A DNA stretch of 55,161 nt from Nitrospirota bacterium (GTDB taxonomy: Bacteria > Nitrospirota > Leptospirillia > Leptospirillales > Leptospirillaceae), in NCBI GenBank assembly GCA_021828805.1, contig JAJZCZ010000002.1, forward strand, positions 1 to 55,161, in the 5' to 3' direction. Positions 1 to 8,736 of this stretch are shown here, piece by piece; the stretch's first letter is position 1, and every line of letters starts with the position of its first letter. The position numbers and the translations under genes are program-made. Under the pieces are notes generated by a model, which worked only from the letters and a program-made list of their open reading frames with translations, ran no database searches and was not told the origin of the DNA.

Positions 1-922
1 CGGTATGGTAAATAAACACATCATCAAGATTGGGACGACGAACCGATGCCTCCCGGATCGGAACAGGAAGAGCCCGCAACAAATCCCAGGGGGACTGGTC
101 ACTTCCCGGAGGCAGGGGGAACAATAGAAGACTCGCCCCTTCCCGCCTTATTTGTGAGGAGACAAGAGAGGGGTATGTCGTTAAAAGATAGCTGTTGAGT
201 GCATCAGGGTGGTCAGTTTCTACCGAGAGCATTTCGGAAGAAAGATCTTTTTTCAGACGATCAGGGGTTCCTTCAGCAACGATCTTCCCGGCACTCATGA
301 TCGCCACACGATCCGAGGTATCAGCTTCTTCAAGATAATGGGTTGTCAGGAAGACAGTCATCCCCACGTCCTTTCGGACCCGGTGGATATACTCCCAGAC
401 AGAACGGCGGGAGTGGGGGTCAAGGCCAAGGGTCGGCTCATCGAGGATAAGAAGACGTGGGGAATGCAGGAGCCCCCGGGCTATTTCAAGACGTCGCTTC
501 ATCCCCCCCGAAAAGGTCCTGACAAGGTCATGCCGCCGTTCTCCGAGTCCCATGACACCTAAAAGAAAATCTCCCCGTTTTTGCCGGGTCTTTGAGTCGA
601 TACCATAGAGCCTTCCATGGAACTCCAGATTCTCCCACGCGGTCAGGCGATCATCGAGACTGGGGTCCTGAAAGATGATTCCTATTTTCTGGCGAACCTG
701 ATGGGGATAAGCAACAACATCAAGACCGTCGATACGGATGCTGCCGCGCGAAGGCGAGAGGAGTGCCACCATCATCTGAATCGTTGTTGTCTTACCGGCT
801 CCGTTGGGGCCCAGGAAAGAGAAAAACTCCCCCTCTCCAACGGAAAAAGAAATCCCGTCGACAGCGATCCGCTCTCCCCGTCTCGAGCGGTATATTTTTG
901 TAAGATCATTGGCTTCAATCAT
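1..922 (-). CDS. ABC transporter ATP-binding protein, DrrA-like (3' end outside window)
   Basis: ATPase subunit of an ABC exporter of the drug/antibiotic (DrrA, CcmA-type) family, expected to pair with a membrane permease encoded beyond the left edge. The frame starts at ATG 922 (MIEANDLTKIYR). It shows Walker A (GPNGAGKTTT), the Q-loop (FQDPSLDD), the signature FSGGMKRR, Walker B (LLILDEPTLGLDP) and the switch histidine (LTTHYLEEAD). About 307 residues are visible and the last ones (PNLDDVFIYHT) match the usual C-terminal motif of the family, so only a few residues are probably missing. The gene is separated from the cytochrome operon upstream by a terminator, so it is probably expressed independently. 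Substrate unknown. Confidence 0.9.
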   Translation of the reverse strand, partial: MIEANDLTKIYRSRRGERIAVDGISFSVGEGEFFSFLGPNGAGKTTTIQMMVALLSPSRGSIRIDGLDVVAYPHQVRQKIGIIFQDPSLDDRLTAWENLEFHGRLYGIDSKTRQKRGDFLLGVMGLGERRHDLVRTFSGGMKRRLEIARGLLHSPRLLILDEPTLGLDPHSRRSVWEYIHRVRKDVGMTVFLTTHYLEEADTSDRVAIMSAGKIVAEGTPDRLKKDLSSEMLSVETDHPDALNSYLLTTYPSLVSSQIRREGASLLLFPLPPGSDQSPWDLLRALPVPIREASVRRPNLDDVFIYHT

Positions 923-1016
923 TGTTTTCTCTGCTCTGTGAGCGATCCATGAGTCTTCTGTTTTATTTTAAGCTTTTCTTCTTCGCCAATTCGAGGCTTG
1001 GCGGTTTCTTTTTTCC

Positions 1017-1046
1017 AAAAAAAAACGGCAGGATTGCTCCTGCCGT
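1017..1046 (-). terminator. Rho-independent terminator of the cytochrome bc operon
   Basis: A perfect 9-bp stem (ACGGCAGGA at 1025-1033 with TCCTGCCGT at 1038-1046) closes a 4-nt loop. Read on the minus strand it is followed by an unbroken run of T (1017-1025). It lies just after the stop of the tetrahaem cytochrome gene, so it ends the respiratory operon before the ABC ATPase gene. Confidence 0.88.
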
Positions 1047-1069
1047 CTTTCATTTCCATGGCCTCGGAT

Positions 1070-2029
1070 TTAGTTCGTCTGGTCAGCCTTTGGCTCTCCA
1101 GGAACGAAAACCCCTTTATAATTCGTGATCGGAATCGGGATCGGACGTCCATTGTCCCGGTCGATCGGAAGGAACTTCTGAGGAATGGTGATGACGGAGG
1201 GGTCGTCAAGTCCTAACACCCATGTCGTCAGTGCGCTTGTCTGAAGATCAGTCAAGTGGAAGTTTGGCATGATCGTCGGGGGAACCTTGAATGTCGGGAT
1301 TCCCGGAGAGATCTTTCTCGGGTTTTTGAAATGTTCCCACTCCCATTCACGTTCGGAGTGGAGACCGCCCACATGGTTAAAGTCATGGACGTTATAAAAC
1401 CCAAGTTCGGTCCGGCTTCCGAAACCCGAAAGATCAGGGGCCAGAACTCCATGAAGATTGAACTGGGTCATCGTATGGCACGACCCGCAGCCCTTCTGAA
1501 TGATCGTCTTCTTCGCAAGGTTCAGGAAAGGCGTCATCGGAGGATTGATTCCGGGCTTAAAAAGATCCGTGTGACATTTGAGACATGATGACTCGGCAAA
1601 CGCTCCCCGCTTGGGCTGGTAGTTCAGGGAGACATTGAAACCGTGGGCCTCCGCAGCAACTGTGGACACCCCCTGACCATCATGACAAACGGTGCATCCA
1701 AATTTTTCAAAGGGATGCTTTCCGATGTAGCCCGCGAGGTCGGGATGGGTGGTAAAAGGCTCCGGAGCTGTTTTGAAGGCGGGAATAGCAATTCCCATAT
1801 GACAGGTCATACATCTGTCAGGCTTGTTCATGATCGGATTCCAGATCTGAACGACAGACAGAGTAGACGTTGCCAGGTCAGGCTTTTTCGTAATTTTGGC
1901 CAGAAGTTGATAATAGGCCCTTTGATATGTCATCCATTCGGGATGGGTATCTTTATAGAGCTCATAGAAGAAGACCCCGCCCAAAAGAACCGTGGAGATA
2001 AAAAAGAGAGCATAAATGCGCATTTTCAT
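1070..2029 (-). CDS. Tetrahaem c-type cytochrome of the bc complex operon
   Basis: Membrane-anchored c-type cytochrome, 319 residues. One N-terminal transmembrane segment (residues 6-24) is followed by a periplasmic domain with four CxxCH haem sites at C73, C112, C149 and C181. By position it is the likely electron acceptor or donor of the cytochrome b/Rieske proteins encoded upstream, filling the role of cytochrome c1/f although it is not homologous in layout to a classical c1. The ATG overlaps the stop of the preceding small membrane gene by ATGA, so the two are probably translationally coupled. It is the last gene of the operon and is followed by a strong terminator. Haem count and anchor are seen; partner identity is inferred. 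Confidence 0.88.
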   Translation of the reverse strand: MKMRIYALFFISTVLLGGVFFYELYKDTHPEWMTYQRAYYQLLAKITKKPDLATSTLSVVQIWNPIMNKPDRCMTCHMGIAIPAFKTAPEPFTTHPDLAGYIGKHPFEKFGCTVCHDGQGVSTVAAEAHGFNVSLNYQPKRGAFAESSCLKCHTDLFKPGINPPMTPFLNLAKKTIIQKGCGSCHTMTQFNLHGVLAPDLSGFGSRTELGFYNVHDFNHVGGLHSEREWEWEHFKNPRKISPGIPTFKVPPTIMPNFHLTDLQTSALTTWVLGLDDPSVITIPQKFLPIDRDNGRPIPIPITNYKGVFVPGEPKADQTN

Positions 2030-2241
2030 TCTTTTCGTCCCCTTTCCGTGCTCTGGGCCGATTTGCGGAGGGGATGCCCCTCAGGATAGAAGGATCCTTC
2101 CTGCCACTTCTGAAACCAGATGACGAGGTAGTAGAAGATGGCGGTTCCCACTAAAAGGGTCAGGGAGATACCGATCCGGTAAGGGTACCCGAAATATTCC
2201 TCAACCCAGGGGGCATTGAGCAACTGATGAAACTGATCCAT
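2026..2241 (-). CDS. Small single-span membrane protein in the bc operon
   Basis: A 71-residue protein beginning MDQFHQLLNAPW, with one hydrophobic span (about residues 22-42) and a charged C-terminal tail. ATG 2241 is chosen because a strong AAGGAGGTTCG ribosome site sits directly before it; an upstream in-frame ATG at 2271 lacks one. It lies between the subunit-IV-like cytochrome b gene and the tetrahaem cytochrome gene and overlaps the latter by 4 bp, so it is probably a small structural subunit of the complex, comparable in size to Pet small subunits. No recognised family motif. A G+C-rich inverted repeat (GCCGCC/GGCGGC, about 2291-2306) lies in the 97-bp gap upstream of it. Confidence 0.7.
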   Translation of the reverse strand: MDQFHQLLNAPWVEEYFGYPYRIGISLTLLVGTAIFYYLVIWFQKWQEGSFYPEGHPLRKSAQSTERGRKE

Positions 2242-2338
2242 CGAACCTCCTTGCCCGAACATGGCGGACATTTTGACGTATCGGAGGCAGAGCCGCCGGG
2301 CGGCGGCTTCCTCCGTGACAGGTCAACGTGCTACAGCG

Positions 2339-3169
2339 TCAGATATTGATCCAAGGTGTAACGAGTACATATTTGATGTTAAAGAGAAGTCTGAGCACGA
2401 TCTTAAGCGCCACACCCATCATCGAAAGGAAGAAGAAGGAAAAGGTGAGATAGCGCCACAACCCCATCGCCTTGTACATGGGCTTCCAGATGATCATTGG
2501 AATGATCGTTCCCAGTGCAAAGTAACCGATGAAGATAATGTCTCCGAAGAGCTTCCCGACACCCTCGCTGACATGAAACCAGTTCACGAAGATCAGATGG
2601 AGCGGGATAAGGGTCACAAGCGCCGGATTCATATGTTCGAGATGATTACTCCAAGGCCAGTACCACTGCCAGTCGAGGCCCCGGAGATAGGTTCCAATGA
2701 CGATGGTGATCCACCAGATCGCAAATCCGAATGAGTAATTGAAGACAGCGAATTTGCGTTCGGAATAGGTGTAGTATCCCACACCCTTTGGATTGACATC
2801 GAGGTAAGGAAAGAGCATCAGTCCGGCGATGATCATTCCCGGCAAAACCACACCGGCATACCATGGGTCAAAGTACACAAGAAGCTCCTGAAGACCCAGG
2901 AAGTACCAGGGGGCACGCATCGGGTTTGGCGTCGTCGACGGGTCGGCCAGCGACCGAAGAGGCGCGTGTTCGAACTGAATCAGGACCATAAGGCCTACAG
3001 TTACGAGGATGGCACAAATAATCTCGATCATCAGAAGGTTTGGCCATACGTAAACGGTATCTTCAGGCTCCTTCTTGACGATGGGTGCCGTCTTTTTCAT
3101 AAGCTCGACAAGTCCATAGGACTTTCTCGAGTCGCGGGGAAAAATCTCCCGGGTCACCTTTTCATCCAT
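2339..3169 (-). CDS. Cytochrome b C-terminal half (subunit IV-like)
   Basis: A 276-residue integral membrane protein corresponding to the C-terminal half of cytochrome b or to subunit IV of b6f. At least five hydrophobic helices are visible, roughly from residue 46 to the C-terminus. The Qo-site loop that normally reads PEWY reads APWY at residues 86-89, followed by FLGLQELL with a glutamate at 95; this divergent form is worth note. With the separate b6-like gene upstream it makes a split cytochrome b. An 82-bp gap separates the two. Complex membership is firm; quinone type (menaquinone is expected for this lineage) is inferred. Confidence 0.88.
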   Translation of the reverse strand: MDEKVTREIFPRDSRKSYGLVELMKKTAPIVKKEPEDTVYVWPNLLMIEIICAILVTVGLMVLIQFEHAPLRSLADPSTTPNPMRAPWYFLGLQELLVYFDPWYAGVVLPGMIIAGLMLFPYLDVNPKGVGYYTYSERKFAVFNYSFGFAIWWITIVIGTYLRGLDWQWYWPWSNHLEHMNPALVTLIPLHLIFVNWFHVSEGVGKLFGDIIFIGYFALGTIIPMIIWKPMYKAMGLWRYLTFSFFFLSMMGVALKIVLRLLFNIKYVLVTPWINI

Positions 3170-3251
3170 TATTGCCCCACCTCTCCATATAACTCTCTCA
3201 AAGGCTCATATGAAAACCATTTACGCCATAAGTTCGGCGATCCCCTCGAGC

Positions 3252-4013
3252 TTAGAGGGGACCGGAGAAACCGTCTTTCCGGATCCGCCAGAAGTGGACC
3301 GCGAGAAAGACCGTCACAACAAGCGGAAGCACGACGCAGTGAAGAACGTAGAAACGGATGAGTGCGTTCTGACCCACCACGGTGCCACCAAGGAGCATGA
3401 ACATAATATCGTTGGTCGGCAGGAATCCGAGCTGCGGACCCCAGGGACCATTCTGCCCGATCAGGGGAGTATAGGAGGCCATCTTGGCACCCACGGTCAC
3501 AGCCCAGTATGCCAGCTGATCCCAGGGAAGAAGATACCCCGTCCATGAAAGAACCAGGGTATTCACCAAGAGAACGACTCCGACGATCCAGTTGAATTCC
3601 CGGGGAGCCTTGTATGCACCGGTAAGAAAGACCCGGGTCATATGAAGCCAGACGAACAGAACCATACCATGCGCTGCGAACCGGTGAAGATCGCGCATCA
3701 GGTTTCCGCCGAAGATAACAAACTGGAGGTCCTTGATATTCCGGTAGGCCAATCCGGTATAAGGAGTGTAGTAGAACATAAGCCAGATCCCTGTCACGGA
3801 CAGGATAATGAAGAGAAAGAGGGTAATTCCGCCGAGGCAGAACGTATAGCGCATTCTCAATGCTGACCGACGAACCTTCACCGGATGAATATGAAGGAAG
3901 ACGCTGGAAAAGATTGCGTAGGCCCGGTCGAGGTCATTGTCAGGATAACCGTGCCGAAAGACAGACTTGAAGATCTGGGATTCGACAATTTCGTTTTTGA
4001 TTTTCTGAAGCAT
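3252..4013 (-). CDS. Cytochrome b6-like subunit (N-terminal half of cytochrome b)
   Basis: A 253-residue membrane protein carrying the b-haems of a quinol:cytochrome c oxidoreductase. Haem ligands can be assigned: H110 and H124 in helix B, and H225 and H240 in helix D. The 15-residue helix D spacing is that of cytochrome b6 rather than mitochondrial-type b. The end ([10 protein letters not shown]) is almost the b6 C-terminus. C59 in [10 protein letters not shown] aligns with the b6 cysteine in FYCLGGITL that binds the extra haem ci (cn). The Qo-side motif [11 protein letters not shown] is present. It is followed by the subunit-IV-like gene. A 186-bp gap with a hairpin separates it from the Rieske gene upstream. 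Confidence 0.9.
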   Translation of the reverse strand: MLQKIKNEIVESQIFKSVFRHGYPDNDLDRAYAIFSSVFLHIHPVKVRRSALRMRYTFCLGGITLFLFIILSVTGIWLMFYYTPYTGLAYRNIKDLQFVIFGGNLMRDLHRFAAHGMVLFVWLHMTRVFLTGAYKAPREFNWIVGVVLLVNTLVLSWTGYLLPWDQLAYWAVTVGAKMASYTPLIGQNGPWGPQLGFLPTNDIMFMLLGGTVVGQNALIRFYVLHCVVLPLVVTVFLAVHFWRIRKDGFSGPL

Positions 4014-4132
4014 ACCTCAAGTCCCTTCCGTTAAAAGGACCACTCCCTGGTATCCGTCCTGGCGACTGTCATGGCCATGATCTTCGCCCCGGATCAAGTG
4101 CAGGGATAAAAGGATCCTCGCATGGGCTACAG

Positions 4133-4162
4133 CGGCAAGGCTTGTCGATGAAAACCTTGCCG
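4133..4162 (-). promoter_or_regulatory. Inverted repeat in the gap between Rieske and cytochrome b genes
   Basis: An 8-bp perfect inverted repeat (CGGCAAGG at 4133-4140, CCTTGCCG at 4155-4162) with a 14-nt loop lies in the 186-bp gap between two genes of an otherwise tight operon. There is no T-run on either side, so it does not look like a terminator. It could be an mRNA processing or stabilising hairpin, or a protein site for an internal promoter. Function unknown. Confidence 0.4.
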
Positions 4163-4199
4163 TTCAACCGTTAACGACATTTGTTATATAAGCCCCTCG

Positions 4200-4820
4200 T
4201 TAGCAGAGGAGACGGTTGGAGGCACATGAGGCGCCTCCGGGAGAAGAATGCTCGATATAGAACGGCGACACTTCCTTGACCTTTTCCTTCACCCAGAGAC
4301 CTTGGGGCGTCTGGACTGGATCCGGGTCAAGCCGGATCACGGTGTTGACGATCAGCTCTCCGTCAAGAGGATCACGGGTGATCTGACCGCGCCAGAGGGT
4401 CCGAGGAGCCGGTCCTCCACGAACATTACCATGGGCATCATAAATCGATCCATGACACGGACAGCGGAAGCGCTTCTGGTCAGGAAACCAGTTTGGCGTA
4501 CACCCAAGGTGACGGCAAATCGAAATCATGTTGTAGATACCACGCATGTTTCTTACCACCCAGAAACGTCCCTTGAGCTTCCATCGCTCATCGACACCCA
4601 GTCCATAAGTGGACACATGACCGATCTTGAAGACCGTCGGGGGTTCATACAGGACCGGAGGAAAGAGGTACTTATAGGCAGCAAAGGTCGTGCCGGCCAT
4701 GGAAGCGCCCATGAGCGACCACCCAGCTGCCACGAGAAATTTTCTCCGCCCTTTGTCGGCCGGGCTTACAGCGTCGGCAGCGTCTCCAGGGTGTTGGGTT
4801 TGGGCTGATAAATTTGTCAT
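4200..4820 (-). CDS. Rieske iron-sulfur protein
   Basis: High-potential 2Fe-2S subunit of the bc complex, 206 residues. The N-terminus carries a Tat-type export signal with GRRKFL (about residues 24-29) before a hydrophobic stretch that also acts as membrane anchor. Cluster-binding boxes are CRHLGC and CPCHGS, with a short spacer between them, and the GGPAPR loop follows. ATG 4820 is preceded by AGGAGG and overlaps the stop of the flavoprotein gene (ATGA), so the two are coupled. The C-terminus has a short cysteine-containing tail ([12 protein letters not shown]) not usual in Rieske proteins. Role is certain; partner quinone is inferred. Confidence 0.93.
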   Translation of the reverse strand: MTNLSAQTQHPGDAADAVSPADKGRRKFLVAAGWSLMGASMAGTTFAAYKYLFPPVLYEPPTVFKIGHVSTYGLGVDERWKLKGRFWVVRNMRGIYNMISICRHLGCTPNWFPDQKRFRCPCHGSIYDAHGNVRGGPAPRTLWRGQITRDPLDGELIVNTVIRLDPDPVQTPQGLWVKEKVKEVSPFYIEHSSPGGASCASNRLLC

Positions 4821-6664
4821 TGGAGCGCAACCTCCTGTTTAATTTCGAGATGTTCCATGGCGATGGCCCCAGTCGGGCAGCGTTTGGCACACAACCCGCA
4901 CCGGATACAGCGCATCCCGTCCCATATCATTGCTGTCGATTGCGAAAGGGTCTGGACAACGGGCTCTTCAAGATGCTCAGGTGCAATTTCTGTTTCGGTA
5001 AATGTTTCGAGAAGCGGCTCCATCTTCCCGTGTTCGAGGTCCACATCGGAAAGCGGTACCATCTTCAATGCGTACTCTGGACAAACATCCACGCAGCCCC
5101 CGCACAGAACACACTTCTGTCCTTCAAAAATGGGGTTTACGTGGCAAGTAAGACATCGAGAGGCCTGAGACCGCGCCTGCTCTTCCGTCATCGAGACTTC
5201 GGCGAGGTCAAAGTTTGTCCGACGGTAGTCCGGATGAAGCAGGTCAGGATTCTTCCGTTCGATTGTATAGTAGCCCTTCTGGTTGAATTCTTCCGGCCAG
5301 ATAGGCGAGGGATTGGCTCGATGGGGAATCGGAGAAGACACCCCGGAAAGGTGCTTTGAAACTCCGGTCTTCATCAGATAGGCATGAACTGACTGCGCCG
5401 CCTTTTGGCCACCGGCAATAGCATCAATGAAGATCCGAGGACCGGTGACGACGTCTCCTGCTGCAAAGACCCCCGGTACTCCTGTGTCCATTGTATGCAT
5501 ATTGGTACGAATCACCCCATTCCGTCCAACAATACCTTCAAGGTCTTCCGGAACGTAGCTGGTATCAATGACCTGTCCAATAGCGAAGAGCACTGAGGAG
5601 CCGTGAACGATGCTCACATTCTCCTCATCAAAGGTCGGAGAGAAGCGTCCCTGGTCATCAAAAACCGAGAGAACCTTCTTGACCTCAAGACCTTCGAACT
5701 TTCCATTCGAACCGAGAATCCGTTTTGTTCCAAGACGGATGGCAAACTCGGCCCCTTCATGGACGGCGTCTTCAATTTCAAGATCATCGGCGGGCATTTC
5801 ATCCCATGTTTCAAGGGTCACAACGGTAACCTTCTCCACGCCCGGAACCCGGATGGCCGTCCGGACGACGTCCATCGCAACGTTTCCAGCCCCGACAACA
5901 ACAGGGCGAGGTCCAATGGGGAGGGGTGCGTGATTGTGATAAACCGACTGAAGGAAGGGAAGGGCTGAGTAGACCCCTTCAAGATCACGTCCCTCAAACG
6001 GAACCTGGCGACTTCCCCACGCTCCGGAGGCAAGGACCACCGCCGCAAACTCCTCACGGAGCTGCGCCATCGTGACATCTTTTCCAACCTTGACGTTCAG
6101 ACGGGCCTCAACGCCCATACTGATAATCGCGGCTATTTCCGCCTGGAAGAGCGGGCGGGGAAGACGATACTCAGGAACAAGATAAAAAAGGCCACCGAGG
6201 CGATCCTGAGCTTCAAAGATCGTCACACGGTAGCCAAGGCGGGCGAGGTCATGGGCGGCAGTAAGACCGGCCGGCCCCCCTCCAATAATCGCGACGCGAG
6301 CACCCGTCGCCTTTCCATATGGCACACCTGGAGCCGTCGAATAGCGCAACGTGGAAGCCGGATCAGAAACGGCCTCCGCTCCAAATTTTTCTGTCACAAA
6401 TCTCTTGAGCGCACGGATCGTCACGGGAGCATCAATATTTCCCCGCGTACAGGCCGTCTCACAAGGAGCATTGCACACCCATCCGCAAACTGACGCAAAC
6501 GGGTTGGGACCACGGGCAATGGCATAAGCCTTTTCGTAGCGTCCCTGAGCGATCGCCTGAACGTATCCGCCAGCGTCCGTCCCGACGGGACACGCTTTTC
6601 GGCAGGCCACCTGATCTGCATAGTACTGATAATCCGGTATGTGAAGCTTGTATTTTCCCTTCAT
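4817..6664 (-). CDS. GltD-like FAD/NAD(P) oxidoreductase with ferredoxin domains, heading the bc operon
   Basis: A 615-residue flavoprotein of the glutamate synthase small subunit/NADPH:acceptor family. From the N-terminus: the GltD-type 4Fe-4S region (C21, C25, C60, C64, C68, C72); an FAD Rossmann motif (IIGGGPAG, 126-133); an NAD(P)H motif ([10 protein letters not shown], about 256-265); a second FAD motif ([11 protein letters not shown], 398-408); and a C-terminal ferredoxin part with two CxxCxxCxxxCP clusters (C518-C528 and C586-C596). ATG 6664 is chosen for its GGAGGAGG site; the frame is open for 60 codons further upstream without a better start. No GltB-like large subunit is nearby. 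Sitting first in the Rieske/cytochrome b operon, it probably exchanges electrons between pyridine nucleotide or ferredoxin and the quinone pool. That link is inferred. Confidence 0.88.
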   Translation of the reverse strand: MKGKYKLHIPDYQYYADQVACRKACPVGTDAGGYVQAIAQGRYEKAYAIARGPNPFASVCGWVCNAPCETACTRGNIDAPVTIRALKRFVTEKFGAEAVSDPASTLRYSTAPGVPYGKATGARVAIIGGGPAGLTAAHDLARLGYRVTIFEAQDRLGGLFYLVPEYRLPRPLFQAEIAAIISMGVEARLNVKVGKDVTMAQLREEFAAVVLASGAWGSRQVPFEGRDLEGVYSALPFLQSVYHNHAPLPIGPRPVVVGAGNVAMDVVRTAIRVPGVEKVTVVTLETWDEMPADDLEIEDAVHEGAEFAIRLGTKRILGSNGKFEGLEVKKVLSVFDDQGRFSPTFDEENVSIVHGSSVLFAIGQVIDTSYVPEDLEGIVGRNGVIRTNMHTMDTGVPGVFAAGDVVTGPRIFIDAIAGGQKAAQSVHAYLMKTGVSKHLSGVSSPIPHRANPSPIWPEEFNQKGYYTIERKNPDLLHPDYRRTNFDLAEVSMTEEQARSQASRCLTCHVNPIFEGQKCVLCGGCVDVCPEYALKMVPLSDVDLEHGKMEPLLETFTETEIAPEHLEEPVVQTLSQSTAMIWDGMRCIRCGLCAKRCPTGAIAMEHLEIKQEVALQ

Positions 6665-7036
6665 TCCGTTCCTCCTCCGTGGGTGACAAAGATCCCATAC
6701 GGAAAGAGGGACACCAAGCTTGCGAGGCCTTGCCAGGATACAGCCAAGGCCCCCAGGGTTCCCTATCCGGTCCAACAATGAGAATGATTTTCGGATTGAA
6801 TTTGCAGTGGCGCAATTTATAACATTTCCACCAAAATGAGTCAAGGTGTCTTTGAAGAGATTTTGGTTTATTCCGTAATACTGGGAGATTTTCCCATCTC
6901 CCGCTTACTCCTTCCTTCCCCAATGACCTCCTTCGGCTGTTATGCTACAATCTCCTCCGGATGTCCGGCAGCATTGTCGGGAGTCACCCCAAGGCCGATG
7001 TCAGTGGCTCCCGGCCCACCCTTCCACGGATGGACG
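6665..7036. other. Divergent intergenic region between bc operon and nadK
   Basis: A 372-bp gap between two divergently read units, so it should hold both promoters. A plus-strand candidate is listed separately. No convincing minus-strand promoter, RNA gene or further reading frame with coding character was seen. The minus-strand frame of the flavoprotein stays open through its left half, but the strong ribosome site at 6664 argues that this part is untranslated leader. Confidence 0.6.
6796..6823 (+). promoter_or_regulatory. Candidate sigma-70 promoter for nadK
   Basis: TTGAAT (6796-6801) and TATAAC (6818-6823) are separated by 16 bp in an A+T-rich stretch of an otherwise G+C-rich region. 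It would give a leader of about 200 nt before nadK. Only the hexamers and spacing support it. Confidence 0.4.
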
Positions 7037-7921
7037 ATGTCAAAAAAGATCCTCCCCAACATCATCGGCATTCTCACAAAGCCACACCGGTCGGCAGAGG
7101 TTCGGCAGCTTCTTCTTCCCCTTCTTCCATGGCTCGCCGGAAAAGGGCTCACCGTCATGCTTGACCGGGAGGCAACCCTCTCCATGGGAACGCCCCCCTT
7201 ACCAATCTTTGACCGGGAAGAGATCGCCGCCTCCGCCGATCTTCTGATTGTCCTTGGAGGTGACGGGACGCTTCTCTCAGCGGCACGGATTGCCACCCGG
7301 CGCCAGATTCCCATCCTCGGCATCAACCTTGGAACCTTGGGATTCCTTGCCGAAGTTCCAAAAGAGGAGACCTTCCGGGTTCTTGAATCCGTAATATCAG
7401 GCCATTATGTTGTCGAACAGCGGGCCATGATCCATGCCGAGCTTCTCAAAAACGGAGAGAGCATCTCGGAATCTCATGATGTGCTCAACGACGTTGTCAT
7501 CAACAAGGGAACGACTGCCCGTATGATTGAGGTGGAAATATATTCAAATAACCATTTCGTCACGGAGATGAAGGGGGATGGCGTCATCTTTTCCACGGCC
7601 ACTGGATCCACGGCCTATTCGATGGCTGCAGGGGGACCAATTCTCCATCCGGAATCCCAGGGCATCGTCATGACACCGATCTGCCCCCACACCCTTACAC
7701 AGCGCCCCATCGTCTTTCCCGAGACCGTTCATCTCGAAACCCTTTTCAAGACGGCCGATGCCCATGTCATGGTCATTTTTGACGGACAGATCAGCGTTCC
7801 ACTCGAAAAAGGAGATGTTCTCCAGATCTCCCGCTCCGACCAGGTCACCCGGCTTCTGGTCTCTCCCGACCGGAACTACTTTGAGGTTTTGCGGGATAAA
7901 CTCCGATGGGGGGGGGCATGA
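7037..7921 (+). CDS. nadK: NAD kinase
   Basis: Phosphorylates NAD to NADP in the cytoplasm; 294 residues. The family hallmarks are all visible: GGDGT at residues 74-78, the GINLGTLGFL motif, NDVVINKG, and the NAD-binding stretch GDGVIFSTATGSTAYS. ATG 7037 (MSKKILPNIIGIL) is the natural N-terminus; the frame is open for another 67 codons upstream but that part has no family similarity. The stop overlaps the next gene by ATGA. It is read away from the flavoprotein-bc operon, whose first enzyme may use NAD(P)H, but that link is only positional. Confidence 0.94.
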   Translation: MSKKILPNIIGILTKPHRSAEVRQLLLPLLPWLAGKGLTVMLDREATLSMGTPPLPIFDREEIAASADLLIVLGGDGTLLSAARIATRRQIPILGINLGTLGFLAEVPKEETFRVLESVISGHYVVEQRAMIHAELLKNGESISESHDVLNDVVINKGTTARMIEVEIYSNNHFVTEMKGDGVIFSTATGSTAYSMAAGGPILHPESQGIVMTPICPHTLTQRPIVFPETVHLETLFKTADAHVMVIFDGQISVPLEKGDVLQISRSDQVTRLLVSPDRNYFEVLRDKLRWGGA

Positions 7922-8694
7922 AGGAATTTCTCACGAGCCTGGATTTTCTGGCGGAAGTTGAACGACGGGCCGCCACTGCCGGCTTGCGCACCAGGATTCT
8001 GGGCCACGTTACCGCGGATTCGGGCCGCGTTCCGATTCTTTCCCTTTCCCGGAAAATCCCCGGAGCAGCCCCCCGGATTCTTATTTCTGCGGGCATTCAC
8101 GGAGACGAGCCGGCCGGACCTCACGCCGTTCTCACACTACTCAACGAACTGATGGCCGGATGGGACGCGCTCAGAAAGTTTCACATTGAGATTGTCCCGC
8201 TTATCAACCCCACGGGATTCGACCGCAGACAGCGCCACGACGGGAACGGGGTCGATCCAAACAGATCCTTTGGCTCCCCGGCCCCTCCCCCCGAGATCCG
8301 CTACCTGATGGATGACTACAGAAGGCGTTCCATCGATCTTTTTGTTGACCTCCACGAGGACGTCGACACACCCGGATTCTACCTCTACGAGCTCTCTCCC
8401 GATATCTCGGCGGCCTTTGGCCCCCATGTGATTGCCGCACTCCGGGCCGCCGGCTACCCGATCAATGAAGCTCCTGTCATTGAGGGCATGTCGGCCTCCG
8501 ACGGCCTGATCCTGAGAACATCCCGCTCCATTCCCCGCTTCTTCAGGCAGGGATCCCCTCAGGGCCTCTATATGAAACGGTTGGGGACCCGCAGGACATT
8601 GACCTTCGAATCACCTCCACGGCTTCCCCTGGCTGACCGTGTTGCCATGCAGCTCCTTGCCCTTCGGACAGTCGTCGACCGTTTTACCCGTTAA
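7918..8694 (+). CDS. M14-family zinc carboxypeptidase/deacylase-like protein
   Basis: A 258-residue cytoplasmic metallohydrolase of the M14 (carboxypeptidase/succinylglutamate desuccinylase) superfamily. Zinc ligands can be assigned as H61 and E64 in GIHGDEPAG and H146 in DLHED. The substrate-binding NPTGFDRRQRHDGNGVDPNR segment, including the DxNR motif (113-116), is also present. No signal peptide. The start at 7918 overlaps the nadK stop; an alternative ATG at 7906 would add four residues. Coupled to nadK. The catalytic glutamate is probably in TFESP near the C-terminus. Substrate unknown: peptide or N-acyl amino acid. Confidence 0.82.
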   Translation: MKEFLTSLDFLAEVERRAATAGLRTRILGHVTADSGRVPILSLSRKIPGAAPRILISAGIHGDEPAGPHAVLTLLNELMAGWDALRKFHIEIVPLINPTGFDRRQRHDGNGVDPNRSFGSPAPPPEIRYLMDDYRRRSIDLFVDLHEDVDTPGFYLYELSPDISAAFGPHVIAALRAAGYPINEAPVIEGMSASDGLILRTSRSIPRFFRQGSPQGLYMKRLGTRRTLTFESPPRLPLADRVAMQLLALRTVVDRFTR

Positions 8695-8736
8695 CTCCCC
8701 AATCTTTCATTCTTCCCGAACCGAAGGATTGCCTTC

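Noticed and set aside
983-1004. Hairpin CGCCAA/TTGGCG followed by T-rich sequence on the plus strand
   Set aside because: No plus-strand gene ends before it, and the minus-strand operon already has a better terminator at 1017-1046.
6784-6802. Fur-box-like GAGAATGATTTTC upstream of the bc operon and nadK
   Set aside because: Only about 11 of 19 positions fit the Fur consensus and the second half has no symmetry. Too weak to claim, though iron control here would be attractive.
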